From: JBFILW01 sp041612005
GTDB taxonomy: Bacteria; Gemmatimonadota; Gemmatimonadetes; Palauibacterales; Palauibacteraceae
Direction of reading: 5' to 3'
Assembly (NCBI GenBank): GCA_041612005.1
Contig: JBFILW010000113.1
Location: 1 to 8,963 of the forward strand
DNA length: 8,963 nucleotides
The translations under genes were made by a program, and so were the position numbers. The notes under the pieces are model-generated. The model had not been told where the DNA came from. It worked only from the letters and a program-made list of their open reading frames with translations, and did not search any database. Shown here piece after piece: positions 1-6,362 of this stretch. How positions within the stretch are numbered: the first letter of the stretch is position 1; each line of letters starts with the position of its first letter.

Positions 1-76
1 CCGAGAGGGGTGCGGCCCTCGCCATGCTGAGCAGGACGAGGGCCGCCAGTACAGCCGGGAACCTCTTCTGTATCAC
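1..76 (-). CDS. Start of an exported protein gene (signal peptide only, 3' end outside window)
   Basis: Reading from a GTG at 76-74 gives 25 codons that run off the window edge. The peptide has a classic Sec signal-peptide shape: a short basic start (M-I-Q-K-R), a hydrophobic core (FPAVLAALVLLSM) and an A-R-A motif suitable for signal peptidase I, followed by APLS. The GTG overlaps the TGA at 75-73 that ends the extended clpC frame, forming GTGA. The same overlap joins mcsA to mcsB, and a TTGA version joins prfB to lysS. I see no good Shine-Dalgarno sequence in the ten bases upstream, so translation may depend on coupling from clpC. No cysteine follows the predicted cleavage point in the visible part, so a lipoprotein is not indicated. 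The mature protein lies outside the window and its function cannot be stated. An in-frame ATG at codon 18 is a less likely start because it would remove the signal peptide. Confidence 0.6.
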   Translation of the reverse strand, partial: MIQKRFPAVLAALVLLSMARAAPLS

Positions 77-180
77 GAAGCCGAGGTGTGAGAAGCCACC
101 TGAAACTGGAGGGTTTCTGAATCCGCTATTGCGTCCACCAAAATCTCGTCCCCGGGCGCAAACTCCGCCATGAGGATCTA
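73..180 (-). other. In-frame clpC C-terminal tail lying beyond a TAG codon
   Basis: Directly after the TAG at 180-178 the clpC frame stays open for 34 codons and stops at TGA 75-73. It begins ILMAEFAPGDEILVD and includes ETLQFQVAS. ClpC proteins normally continue in this way after the conserved sequence ending EDxLSE: a hydrophobic I-L, a small/charged turn with a G-D or G-Q, then beta strands with V-D. These strands complete the D2 small domain. Adding the tail gives about 823 codons, within the usual ClpC range of roughly 810 to 850. The TAG takes the place of a residue that is commonly E, Q or K here, so CAG to TAG is the simplest single change. An ATG three codons after the TAG (171-169) could in principle restart translation, but no obvious ribosome binding site precedes it. 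Confidence 0.8.
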
Positions 181-2544
181 CTCCGACAATGAGTCCTCGA
201 TATATCGCTGGATCGTCCGCTTAAGTGGCCGGGCGCCGAAGCGGGTATCGTACCCGTGCTCGACGAGGAACTCGACGGCGGCATCCGTGAGGCGGATCTT
301 CAGATCTTCCTCCGCCAGCCGCTTCTCCAGATCGCGAAGCAGCACGTGCACGATCAGACCGATCTGCTCGCGGGACAGCGGGTGGAAGACGATCACGTCA
401 TCCAGGCGGTTGAGGAACTCGGGCGCGAAGGTCCGATCGATCTCTTCCTTGACGCGATCCCGAATCCGGTCGTAGTCGAGCTCCGACTCACCCTCTGTGA
501 AGCCGAGCGTGCCGGTGGACGCGATGTCCCGGGCTCCGACGTTCGACGTCATGATCACGACCGTGTTCTTGAAGTCGATCAGCCGGCCGTAGTTATCGGT
601 CAGGTGCCCCTCATCGAGGACCTGTAACAGAATGTTGAACACGTCCGGGTGCGCCTTTTCGATCTCATCGAGGAGGACGACGCTGTACGGACGCTGCCGC
701 ACCGCCTTGGTCAGGCTCCCGCTGTCCTCGTATCCGACGTACCCGGGTGGCGCCCCAATCAAACGGCTGACGGAGAACTTCTCCATGAACTCGGACATAT
801 CAACCCGAATCAGGGCCTGCTCGTCGGCAAACAGAAAGCGAGCGAGCGCTCGGGCTAGCTCGGTCTTTCCGACGCCGGTAGGGCCGGAGAAGATAAAGCT
901 GCCGATCGGCCGGTTTGGATCTTTGAGGCCGGCTCTGCTGCGCCGAATTGCACGGCTGATCGCCTCGATCGCCTCGTCCTGACCGACGACCGTTTCGTGC
1001 AGCTCCTCTTCCATCCGGAGAAGTCGCTCCGTCTCCGACTCCTGGAGCCGCATGACCGGAATCCCGGTCCAGCGTGAGACGATGAAAGAGATGTCCTCCT
1101 CGTCCAGCGTCGGCCAGTGCTCCCGGCGCTGCTTCTCCCATGTTTCCCGGAGCTGTTTGATCTGCTCCTGCAGCTCCTTTTCGCGATCCCGCAGGTAGGC
1201 GGCCCGTTCGAAGTCCTGATCCCGAATCGCCTCGTCCTTCTGATCTGCCAGCTCCTCGAGGCTCTTCTGCAGATCCTGAACTTCCGAGGGCGGCACCTGG
1301 GCCCCGAGTCGGGCACGGGCGCTGGCCTCATCGACGACGTCGATGGCCTTGTCCGGCAGGAATCGATCCGTGATGTAGCGGTCCGCCAGCTTGGTAGCCG
1401 CGATCAGCGACTCATCCGGAAGATGGACGCGGTGGTGCTCCTCGTAGTGCCTGGACAGACCCTTGAGGATCTCGATCGTCTCGTCGACCGACGGGGGCTC
1501 GACGATGACCGTCTGAAATCTCCGTTCCAGGGCGCCGTCCTTCTCGATGTACTTGCGGTACTCGTTCAGGGTCGAGGCGCCCACACACTGCAGCTCTCCG
1601 CGGGCCAGGGCCGGTTTGAGCATGTTGGAGGCGTCGATGGCGCCTTCCGCTGCGCCGGCGCCCACCAGCGTGTGGAGCTCGTCGATGAAGAGGATGATCC
1701 CCTCGTTCTGGGAGATCTCGTTGACGATCGCTTTGAGGCGCTCCTCGAACTGGCCGCGGTACTTGGTGCCCGCGATCACGGCCGCCATATCGAGAGCCAG
1801 CACCCTGTAGTCGTTGAGGCTGTCCGGGACCTCTCCCTTCACGATGTTCTGGGCCAGACCCTCGACGATCGCCGTCTTGCCGACTCCGGGCTCACCGATT
1901 AGAACCGGATTGTTCTTCTTGCGCCGGGACAACACCTCCATCACCCGCTCGATCTCCTTCAAGCGGCCAATCGTCGGATCCAGCTTCCCTTCGCGCGCCA
2001 GCTCGGTCAGGTTGCGGCAGAAGTGATCCAGGGCGGGCGTCTTCGACTTCTTCTCGCCCTTCGACCCGGTCGACGTCGAGCTGGGTTGCGGGCTCCCGGT
2101 CGGAACCTCGGTGCCCAGCAGCTTCAGCGTCTCGGCTCTCGCCTCTTCCAGCCCGATGCCGAGCTCGCCGAGCACCTTCGCAGCGAGACCCTTCTCTTCG
2201 CGCAGCAGCCCGAGCAGGAGGTGCTCCGTGCCGACGTAGCTGTGGTTGAGCTCCCGGGCCTCGGCCATCGCGTACTCGAGAACCTTCTTGGCCCGGGACG
2301 TGTACGGAAGCTCCCCGATCGCGGCAGAGGACTTGCCGCGGCGGACGTTCTCCTCTACCAGCCGATGTAGCTCGTCGAGGTCGGCCGCCAGGTTCGTGAG
2401 GACCGCTGCCGCCACCCCCTCGCCCTCGCGTATCAGCCCCAGCAGAATGTGCTCGGTGCCGACGTAGTCGTGCTGGAGGCGAATCGCCTCCTCGCGCGCC
2501 ATCGCGAGCACCTTCCGCACCCGATCCGTGAAATTGTAGTTCAT
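178..2544 (-). CDS. clpC: ATP-dependent unfoldase ClpC (Hsp100/AAA+), apparently truncated at residue 788
   Basis: ClpC is a cytoplasmic hexameric AAA+ unfoldase that feeds substrates to ClpP. Two Clp N-repeats occupy about residues 5-50 and 81-130, each with a V-G-T-E-H motif. Glu31 and Glu107 match the two glutamates that bind phosphoarginine in Bacillus subtilis ClpC (E32 and E106, from memory), so this ClpC should read McsB marks. D1 has Walker A GEPGVGKT (217-224), Walker B IILFIDE (283-289) and arginine fingers near 341-342. A UVR-like middle domain spans about 420-475. D2 has Walker A GPTGVGKT (554-561), Walker B VVLLDE (622-627) and sensor-2 G-A-R (770-772). LGF at 680-682 is the expected ClpP-docking tripeptide. 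The ATG start is preceded by GAGG five bases upstream. The frame stops at TAG just after EDSLSE, whereas family members continue for about 35 residues, and those residues are still encoded downstream. If the TAG is real, the protein lacks the last strands of the D2 small domain. Confidence 0.96.
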   Translation of the reverse strand: MNYNFTDRVRKVLAMAREEAIRLQHDYVGTEHILLGLIREGEGVAAAVLTNLAADLDELHRLVEENVRRGKSSAAIGELPYTSRAKKVLEYAMAEARELNHSYVGTEHLLLGLLREEKGLAAKVLGELGIGLEEARAETLKLLGTEVPTGSPQPSSTSTGSKGEKKSKTPALDHFCRNLTELAREGKLDPTIGRLKEIERVMEVLSRRKKNNPVLIGEPGVGKTAIVEGLAQNIVKGEVPDSLNDYRVLALDMAAVIAGTKYRGQFEERLKAIVNEISQNEGIILFIDELHTLVGAGAAEGAIDASNMLKPALARGELQCVGASTLNEYRKYIEKDGALERRFQTVIVEPPSVDETIEILKGLSRHYEEHHRVHLPDESLIAATKLADRYITDRFLPDKAIDVVDEASARARLGAQVPPSEVQDLQKSLEELADQKDEAIRDQDFERAAYLRDREKELQEQIKQLRETWEKQRREHWPTLDEEDISFIVSRWTGIPVMRLQESETERLLRMEEELHETVVGQDEAIEAISRAIRRSRAGLKDPNRPIGSFIFSGPTGVGKTELARALARFLFADEQALIRVDMSEFMEKFSVSRLIGAPPGYVGYEDSGSLTKAVRQRPYSVVLLDEIEKAHPDVFNILLQVLDEGHLTDNYGRLIDFKNTVVIMTSNVGARDIASTGTLGFTEGESELDYDRIRDRVKEEIDRTFAPEFLNRLDDVIVFHPLSREQIGLIVHVLLRDLEKRLAEEDLKIRLTDAAVEFLVEHGYDTRFGARPLKRTIQRYIEDSLSE

Positions 2545-2576
2545 CCCGACCTCACCCTCGTCAGTCCCGCTGCCCC

Positions 2577-2602
2577 AGACCGCTACGGATCGCTAGCTGT
2601 CT
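2577..2602. repeat. 26-bp imperfect palindrome between mcsB and clpC
   Basis: Arms at 2577-2585 and 2594-2602 are complementary over eight of nine positions (one mismatch at the fifth) and flank an 8-base spacer. The element starts four bases after the mcsB stop and ends 32 bases before the clpC start. As RNA it would form a short hairpin in the mcsB-clpC leader. As DNA it has the architecture of a dimeric-repressor operator: 9-base arms, 8-base gap. The arms do not match the CIRCE consensus bound by HrcA or the CtsR heptad repeat. No run of T follows on the minus strand, so an intrinsic terminator is unlikely. The repeat is seen directly; any function is unproven. Confidence 0.5.
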
Positions 2603-2606
2603 CACG

Positions 2607-3692
2607 TTACTCCAATCGCCCTCCGGCACCACTCGCCAGCTGCTCACGCACATAGGACGCTCGTCGAACATCGGTCTCGATCTCGTCGAGCGTCCGGCCG
2701 GCAGCTCGCTGGAGGTGCGCCTGCTGCGCGAAGATCATGATTCGGTTGAGGGTCTCTACACGGACCCCTCTGATTAGTTTCAGACTAAGCCCTAACCTGA
2801 CGCCTGACAACAGGTTCATCATCTCGTCGAAGGCCAGGCTGCGGGCGTGGCGCAGGATACCATACGCCCGCCACACCTTGTCCTCGAGCACCGCCGGGGC
2901 CTCTCGCAGCAAAACGGACCGGGCCCTTTTCTCGTACTCGATCACCTTGCCCACGATCGTGCCCAGATGATCCACCAGCTCCGCCTCGCTCTTCCCGAGC
3001 GTAGTCTGATTAGATACCTGGAAAAAGTTGCCCACCACTTCCGACCCCTCGCCGTAGAATCCTCGGAACGTGAGGCCGACCTGGGAGATGCCCTGCAAAA
3101 CCTGATTGATCTCCTTGGTGAGGACCAGTCCCGGAAGGTGGATCAGCACCGAGGCGCGGAGACCCGTTCCCGCGTTCGTGGGACAGGACGTGAGAAAACC
3201 GAACTCGTGGTGAAAGGCGAATGGGAGGCGCTGGCTCAGCTCATTGTCGAGCAGATCGACGCGCTCGAACGCCCGCTCCAGCTGCAGACCGTTGACGAGC
3301 GTCTGAAGCCGCAGGTGATCTTCCTCGTTGAACATCATGCCGAGCGCGTCCTCCTCGGAGAGAACGAGGCCCGAATAGGATGGCGGCCCCTCGCCGTCCC
3401 CGACCAGGTCGCGGCTCACCAGGTGTCGCTCTAAGAGCAGCTCCCGGTCCAGGCGCTCCAGCTCGGACATCTCGAGGAAAAGGGCCTCCGACAATGACGG
3501 CACGACCTCCACCGCTTCGCGCACCCTGGCCTCGACGCGCTGACGCTCGTCCGAGCTGGCCTTGGATGCGAAAGTGAAGCCCTGCAGGTTGCGAGCGATG
3601 CGGACGCGGGTCGAGAGCACGATTTCGCTGTCATGCCCCTCTCCGCTCAGCCAGCGAAGCCCGCGATCCCCGACGCGATCGGCCGCGCTCAC
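2607..3692 (-). CDS. mcsB: Protein-arginine kinase McsB
   Basis: McsB transfers phosphate from ATP to arginine side chains of damaged proteins, marking them for ClpC-ClpP. The 361-residue length is normal for the family. Phosphagen-kinase-type motifs are present: STRVRIARNL (27-36, nucleotide-binding arginines), FNEEDHLR (121-128, catalytic glutamates), SCPTNAGTGLRAS (169-181, active-site cysteine 170 and phosphate-contacting arginine) and FYGEGSEVVGNFFQVSNQ (212-229). The C-terminal helical domain carries TDVRRA (340-345) where B. subtilis-type McsB has R-D-x-x-R-A, the allosteric phosphoarginine site, so the first arginine is threonine here. The GTG start overlaps the mcsA stop as GTGA and has GGAG eight bases upstream (3701-3704). 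It yields an N-terminus leading into WLSGEGHDSEIVLSTR, which matches the family. The stop is TAA. Kinase and activator (McsA) are therefore translationally coupled and followed by the cognate unfoldase. Confidence 0.95.
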   Translation of the reverse strand: MSAADRVGDRGLRWLSGEGHDSEIVLSTRVRIARNLQGFTFASKASSDERQRVEARVREAVEVVPSLSEALFLEMSELERLDRELLLERHLVSRDLVGDGEGPPSYSGLVLSEEDALGMMFNEEDHLRLQTLVNGLQLERAFERVDLLDNELSQRLPFAFHHEFGFLTSCPTNAGTGLRASVLIHLPGLVLTKEINQVLQGISQVGLTFRGFYGEGSEVVGNFFQVSNQTTLGKSEAELVDHLGTIVGKVIEYEKRARSVLLREAPAVLEDKVWRAYGILRHARSLAFDEMMNLLSGVRLGLSLKLIRGVRVETLNRIMIFAQQAHLQRAAGRTLDEIETDVRRASYVREQLASGAGGRLE

Positions 3693-4198
3693 TCGACGTA
3701 CTCCATTTCCAGGGCCCGAATCTCGTCGCGAAGATCTGCGGCGCTCTCGAAGTCCTCGCTCTCGACGGCCCGTTGCAGACGTCGTTTCAGATCGGCGAGC
3801 CGCGTCACCTGATCGTCTTCCTCGAGGCCGTCGCCGATGCAGATCTTACCGACGTGCTGGGTCGAGCCGTGGATTCGACGCAGTAGGCCACGCAGCTGCC
3901 GCTCGAAATGGGGGTAGCACTGTGGACAACCGAGGCGGCCGCTGCGCCGGAAGTCGCTTCCGGTGGTCCCGCAGTACGGGCAGGGCTCGGAGGGTGTGCC
4001 GGAGGCGGGCTCGTCGACGCTTTTTCCGATCTGGGCCAGGAAATCCGCCAGGGGAGCCGAGCCGGCCGCCACAACGGGGTTCGCGAGCCCACGCTCGGCC
4101 GCGCAGTTGTTGCACAGCCGCAGGGTCTTCATCTCACCGTCCTCGATCTCGGTGAGCTGAATCTCCGCTTCCCGTTCCCCGCAGTGATCACACTGCAT
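3689..4198 (-). CDS. mcsA: McsA, zinc-binding activator of McsB, with UVR motif
   Basis: McsA is the small zinc protein that binds and activates McsB. From the ATG at 4198 it has 169 residues. Four C-x-x-C pairs are visible: CDHC (3-6), CNNC (29-32), CPYC (73-76) and CPQC (91-94), the two treble-clef or zinc-ribbon-like modules expected of McsA. Residues about 133-168 form a UVR motif (LKRRLQRAVESEDFESAADL then RDEI), a helical hairpin also found in UvrB and in the ClpC middle domain. I chose ATG 4198 because the first CDHC normally lies at the extreme N-terminus and a GAGGGAG site precedes it. A GTG at 4243 would add 15 residues without family support. The gene follows a 122-bp gap, so it may begin its own transcript, and it overlaps mcsB by four bases. 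In Firmicutes ctsR normally precedes mcsA; here lolD does. Confidence 0.93.
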   Translation of the reverse strand: MQCDHCGEREAEIQLTEIEDGEMKTLRLCNNCAAERGLANPVVAAGSAPLADFLAQIGKSVDEPASGTPSEPCPYCGTTGSDFRRSGRLGCPQCYPHFERQLRGLLRRIHGSTQHVGKICIGDGLEEDDQVTRLADLKRRLQRAVESEDFESAADLRDEIRALEMEYVE

Positions 4199-4209
4199 GC
4201 GTGCGCTCG

Positions 4210-4216
4210 CTCCCTC
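4210..4216 (-). promoter_or_regulatory. Ribosome binding site of mcsA
   Basis: GAGGGAG on the minus strand lies 11 bases before the ATG at 4198-4196. It favours that start over the upstream in-frame GTG at 4243, which would place this site inside the coding region. The spacing is slightly long. Confidence 0.5.
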
Positions 4217-4291
4217 TGGTTGGCGCCCCGGTTCGCACCGCACGTACTGCCGGTCTCCAACTCACAATACGCGGGAGGGGTGATCTCGGGT

Positions 4292-4319
4292 CCAGTCGCC
4301 CGGTCAATCGGGCGGCTGG
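4292..4319 (-). terminator. Hairpin just after lolD (possible terminator or attenuator)
   Basis: One base after the lolD stop codon the minus strand has an inverted repeat with 11-base arms, one mismatch and a six-base loop (ATTGAC). The arms are very GC-rich (CCAG and CGCCCG pairing with CGGGCG and CTGG). No T-run follows, so it does not meet the usual definition of an intrinsic terminator. It could stabilise the 3' end of the upstream message, terminate weakly or attenuate. It sits in the 122-bp lolD-mcsA gap (4199-4320), where a separate mcsA promoter would have to lie. The only -10-like hexamer I see there is TATTGT near 4264-4269, with no convincing -35 at the right distance, so I do not annotate a promoter. 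Confidence 0.4.
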
Positions 4320-4320
4320 T

Positions 4321-5019
4321 TCAGGGACCAACACCCACCTCGACCGACGTCAGGATCCCGCTCTCGAGCCGCAACATCCTGTCCGCCCGCGCCGCCAGCC
4401 CCATGTTGTGTGTGACGACGATAAGTGCGCTCTGGTGCGCGTCTACCAGCTCGAACAGCAGGTTGTGAAGCCGCTCGCTGGTCTCGACATCAAGGTTACC
4501 GGACGGTTCATCGGCCAGCAACAGTGGCGGCTCGTTGGCGAGCGCTCGGGCCACCGCGACCCGCTGCTGCTCTCCACCGGACAGCTTGCCGGGGCGGTGA
4601 GAGAGGCGCTCGGAAAGCCCTACCTGGGCCAGAACTTCGCGCGCTCGTGCCTCGGCTTCGCGACGTCCGGAGCCGCCCATAAGCTGCGGTATCATGACGT
4701 TTTCGAGCGCCGAAAAGTCACGCAGTAAGTGGTGAAACTGGAACACGAATCCCACGTATTGATTGCGGGCCGCAGCCAGCGTCAGAGAGCTCAGCGCACC
4801 GATCGAATCGCCCGCCCACCGAACGTCGCCGGCCGTGGGCCGGTCCAGTCCCCCCAGCAAGTGCAACAGAGTCGACTTGCCTGCGCCGCTGGGCCCGATG
4901 ATCGCCACCGTCTCTCCCGCGACCACCCGCAGGTCCACCCCGCGCAGCACGCGGATGTCTTGCCCTTCGGCAGCCTCGAAGGTCCGGTGAATGTCGGAAG
5001 CCGCGACGACGTCAGTCAT
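4321..5019 (-). CDS. lolD: ABC transporter ATP-binding protein, LolD type (lipoprotein sorting)
   Basis: This is the ATPase that powers extraction of outer-membrane-bound lipoproteins from the inner membrane together with the LolC/E-type permease encoded just upstream. All ABC motifs are intact over 232 residues: Walker A GPSGAGKST (42-50), Q-loop Gln94 in FVFQFHHLLRDFSALENV, signature LSGGEQQR (146-153), Walker B LLLADEP (166-172) with catalytic Glu171, and switch His204 in VVTHN. The FQFHHLL-DF-ALENV segment and the length are typical of the LolD/MacB/FtsE group. The LolC-type partner makes LolD the best choice within that group. The ATG start lies two bases after the permease stop. No clear Shine-Dalgarno is visible, so termination-reinitiation coupling is likely. 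A 10-bp tandem duplication spans the start codon. The gene ends with TGA next to a hairpin. Confidence 0.93.
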   Translation of the reverse strand: MTDVVAASDIHRTFEAAEGQDIRVLRGVDLRVVAGETVAIIGPSGAGKSTLLHLLGGLDRPTAGDVRWAGDSIGALSSLTLAAARNQYVGFVFQFHHLLRDFSALENVMIPQLMGGSGRREAEARAREVLAQVGLSERLSHRPGKLSGGEQQRVAVARALANEPPLLLADEPSGNLDVETSERLHNLLFELVDAHQSALIVVTHNMGLAARADRMLRLESGILTSVEVGVGP

Positions 5020-5030
5020 GGTCAGTCATG
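5011..5030. repeat. Perfect 10-bp tandem duplication at the lolC-lolD junction
   Basis: The decamer GTCAGTCATG (plus strand) occurs twice in succession, covering both the permease stop and the lolD start. Each copy contains CAT, an ATG on the minus strand. In the upstream copy this is out of frame with lolD and opens only a five-codon frame. With a single copy, the lolC TGA would fall inside the first codons of lolD as an 8-base overlap. The duplication turns that overlap into a two-base gap without changing either protein. Confidence 0.75.
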
Positions 5031-6362
5031 GCGGATGGCGTCGACCGGTGTCAGGGCCGCCGCCCGCCGCGATGGATAGATCGTGGCCAGGAATGTGATG
5101 AGCAGCGAGGCGCCGACGATGATCGCCAGGTCGACGACGTCGAGCTGAATGGGCAGCCGGTCCACGAAATAGACGTCACCGGGGATCGTGATGAACTCGT
5201 ACCGATGCAACGCCCAGGCGAGACCTCCGCCCATAACTCCTCCGAGGACGGTGCCGACCAGCCCGATGACGACACCCTGGTACATGAAGATCCGGGTGAT
5301 CCCCTTCCCTGTCATCCCCATCGAGCGCAGGATGCCGATCTCTCGCGTCTTTTCGGCGACCATCATGATGAGGGTGGAGACAATGTTGAAGCAGGCCACG
5401 AGCACGATCAGCAGCAGTATGATCCCCATCGCCAGCTTCTCGAGCTTGAGCGCCGAAAACAGATTGGAGTTCTGGCGTTGCCAGTCGTCGGCCCGATAGG
5501 GATATCCGAGCGCATCGCTGATGCGGCGCGCGACCTCGTTGGCGGTCCACGGATCGACCACGTTGAACTCGACGCCGGTGACCGATGTCCCCAATCCGAG
5601 CAGCTCCTGCGCGGTTTCCAGCTCCACGTACGTGAATTTGGTGTCATACTGGTACAGGCCGGTGCGGAAGATCCCGGTGACCTCGAAGCGCCGGAGCTGT
5701 GGCATCACGAAACCGGCCGAAGTCAGCTCCGCGTTCTGAAACGACACGACGGTGAGCAGTTTGCCGGGGTAGAGGCCGAGGGTGCCTGCCAGGCCTTCTC
5801 CGACCACGATGCCGGGCCTTCCCGACTCGGTCGGCTCGAAGGGCAGCCCGCCGGACACGAGGTAGGAGTCGATCTGCGTGACCCCGAGCGAGAGCGAGTC
5901 CTCGTGGAGACCACGCAGCACGGCGCCGGTGCTGAATCCACCTCCCGCGTTGAGTCCCACTTCGGTGTAGATGAACGGCGCCGCGGCGGTGACATCGGGA
6001 TCCTCACGGATGCGGTCCAGCACGAGTGGCCAGGCATCCATCCGCACCTGCTGCCCGACTTCGAGCACGATGCCGTGGGCGCTCGCCCCGAGGATCTTCT
6101 CGCGCAGGTCCTTCTGCAAGCCACTCATCACGCCGATCACGACGATCAACGCCATCACTCCCACGGCCACGCCACCGACTGCGATCACGGTGATCAGCGA
6201 CACGAATCCGCGCCAGCGACGGCTGGACAGATAGCGTCGCGCGATCCACCACTCCAGCCCAGTGCCCGCGCGCGCCGGAGCTCCCCCGGAGATGGCCGCT
6301 ACGCCCGGGGCTCTCAGCTCCCCGACCCCGGGAGCTTCAGGCGCGGCCGGTTCGGTTGCCAT
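5022..6362 (-). CDS. lolC: LolC/E-type lipoprotein-releasing permease
   Basis: This inner-membrane permease pairs with the LolD ATPase encoded next. The 446 residues show the LolC/E plan: an N-terminal cytoplasmic helix WWIARRYLSSRRWRGF (38-53), a first membrane segment (about 54-79), a large periplasmic domain (about 80-305), and three C-terminal membrane segments (about 309-335, 358-386 and 409-430). The coupling motif EKTREIGILRSMGM (337-350) and a terminal PSRRAAALTPVDAIRHD are diagnostic of the FtsX-like family. Only one permease is present, so a homodimer (LolF-like) is possible, although a second gene could lie elsewhere. Residues 1-35 form an Ala/Pro/Gly-rich extension before the conserved helix. 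The ATG shares one base with the lysS TGA (TGATG), and GAGGAAGG lies six bases upstream (6369-6376), so this start is well supported. LolC, LolE and LolF cannot be separated from sequence alone. Confidence 0.92.
   Translation of the reverse strand: MATEPAAPEAPGVGELRAPGVAAISGGAPARAGTGLEWWIARRYLSSRRWRGFVSLITVIAVGGVAVGVMALIVVIGVMSGLQKDLREKILGASAHGIVLEVGQQVRMDAWPLVLDRIREDPDVTAAAPFIYTEVGLNAGGGFSTGAVLRGLHEDSLSLGVTQIDSYLVSGGLPFEPTESGRPGIVVGEGLAGTLGLYPGKLLTVVSFQNAELTSAGFVMPQLRRFEVTGIFRTGLYQYDTKFTYVELETAQELLGLGTSVTGVEFNVVDPWTANEVARRISDALGYPYRADDWQRQNSNLFSALKLEKLAMGIILLLIVLVACFNIVSTLIMMVAEKTREIGILRSMGMTGKGITRIFMYQGVVIGLVGTVLGGVMGGGLAWALHRYEFITIPGDVYFVDRLPIQLDVVDLAIIVGASLLITFLATIYPSRRAAALTPVDAIRHD

Noticed and set aside
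178..180. Reassignment of TAG to glutamine as a general genetic-code change
   Set aside because: Six other genes, covering well over 1,500 codons, contain no internal TAG although they use CAG freely. A reassigned codon should recur. A single event fits mutation or error better.
1117..1902. A 261-codon plus-strand open frame opposite clpC
   Set aside because: It lies antisense to the D1 and middle domains of clpC and shows no family motif, so it is a codon-bias shadow.
2577..2602. CIRCE element for HrcA
   Set aside because: The arm length and spacer are similar, but the arms do not resemble TTAGCACTC/GAGTGCTAA.
4199..4243. Upstream GTG start at 4243 for mcsA
   Set aside because: It adds 15 residues before the first CDHC, which family members do not have, and would put the likely ribosome binding site inside the gene.
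4292..4320. A CtsR operator upstream of mcsA
   Set aside because: Only one partial GGTCAA match is present on the plus strand, inside the hairpin. The direct heptad repeat required for CtsR is absent, as is the ctsR gene.
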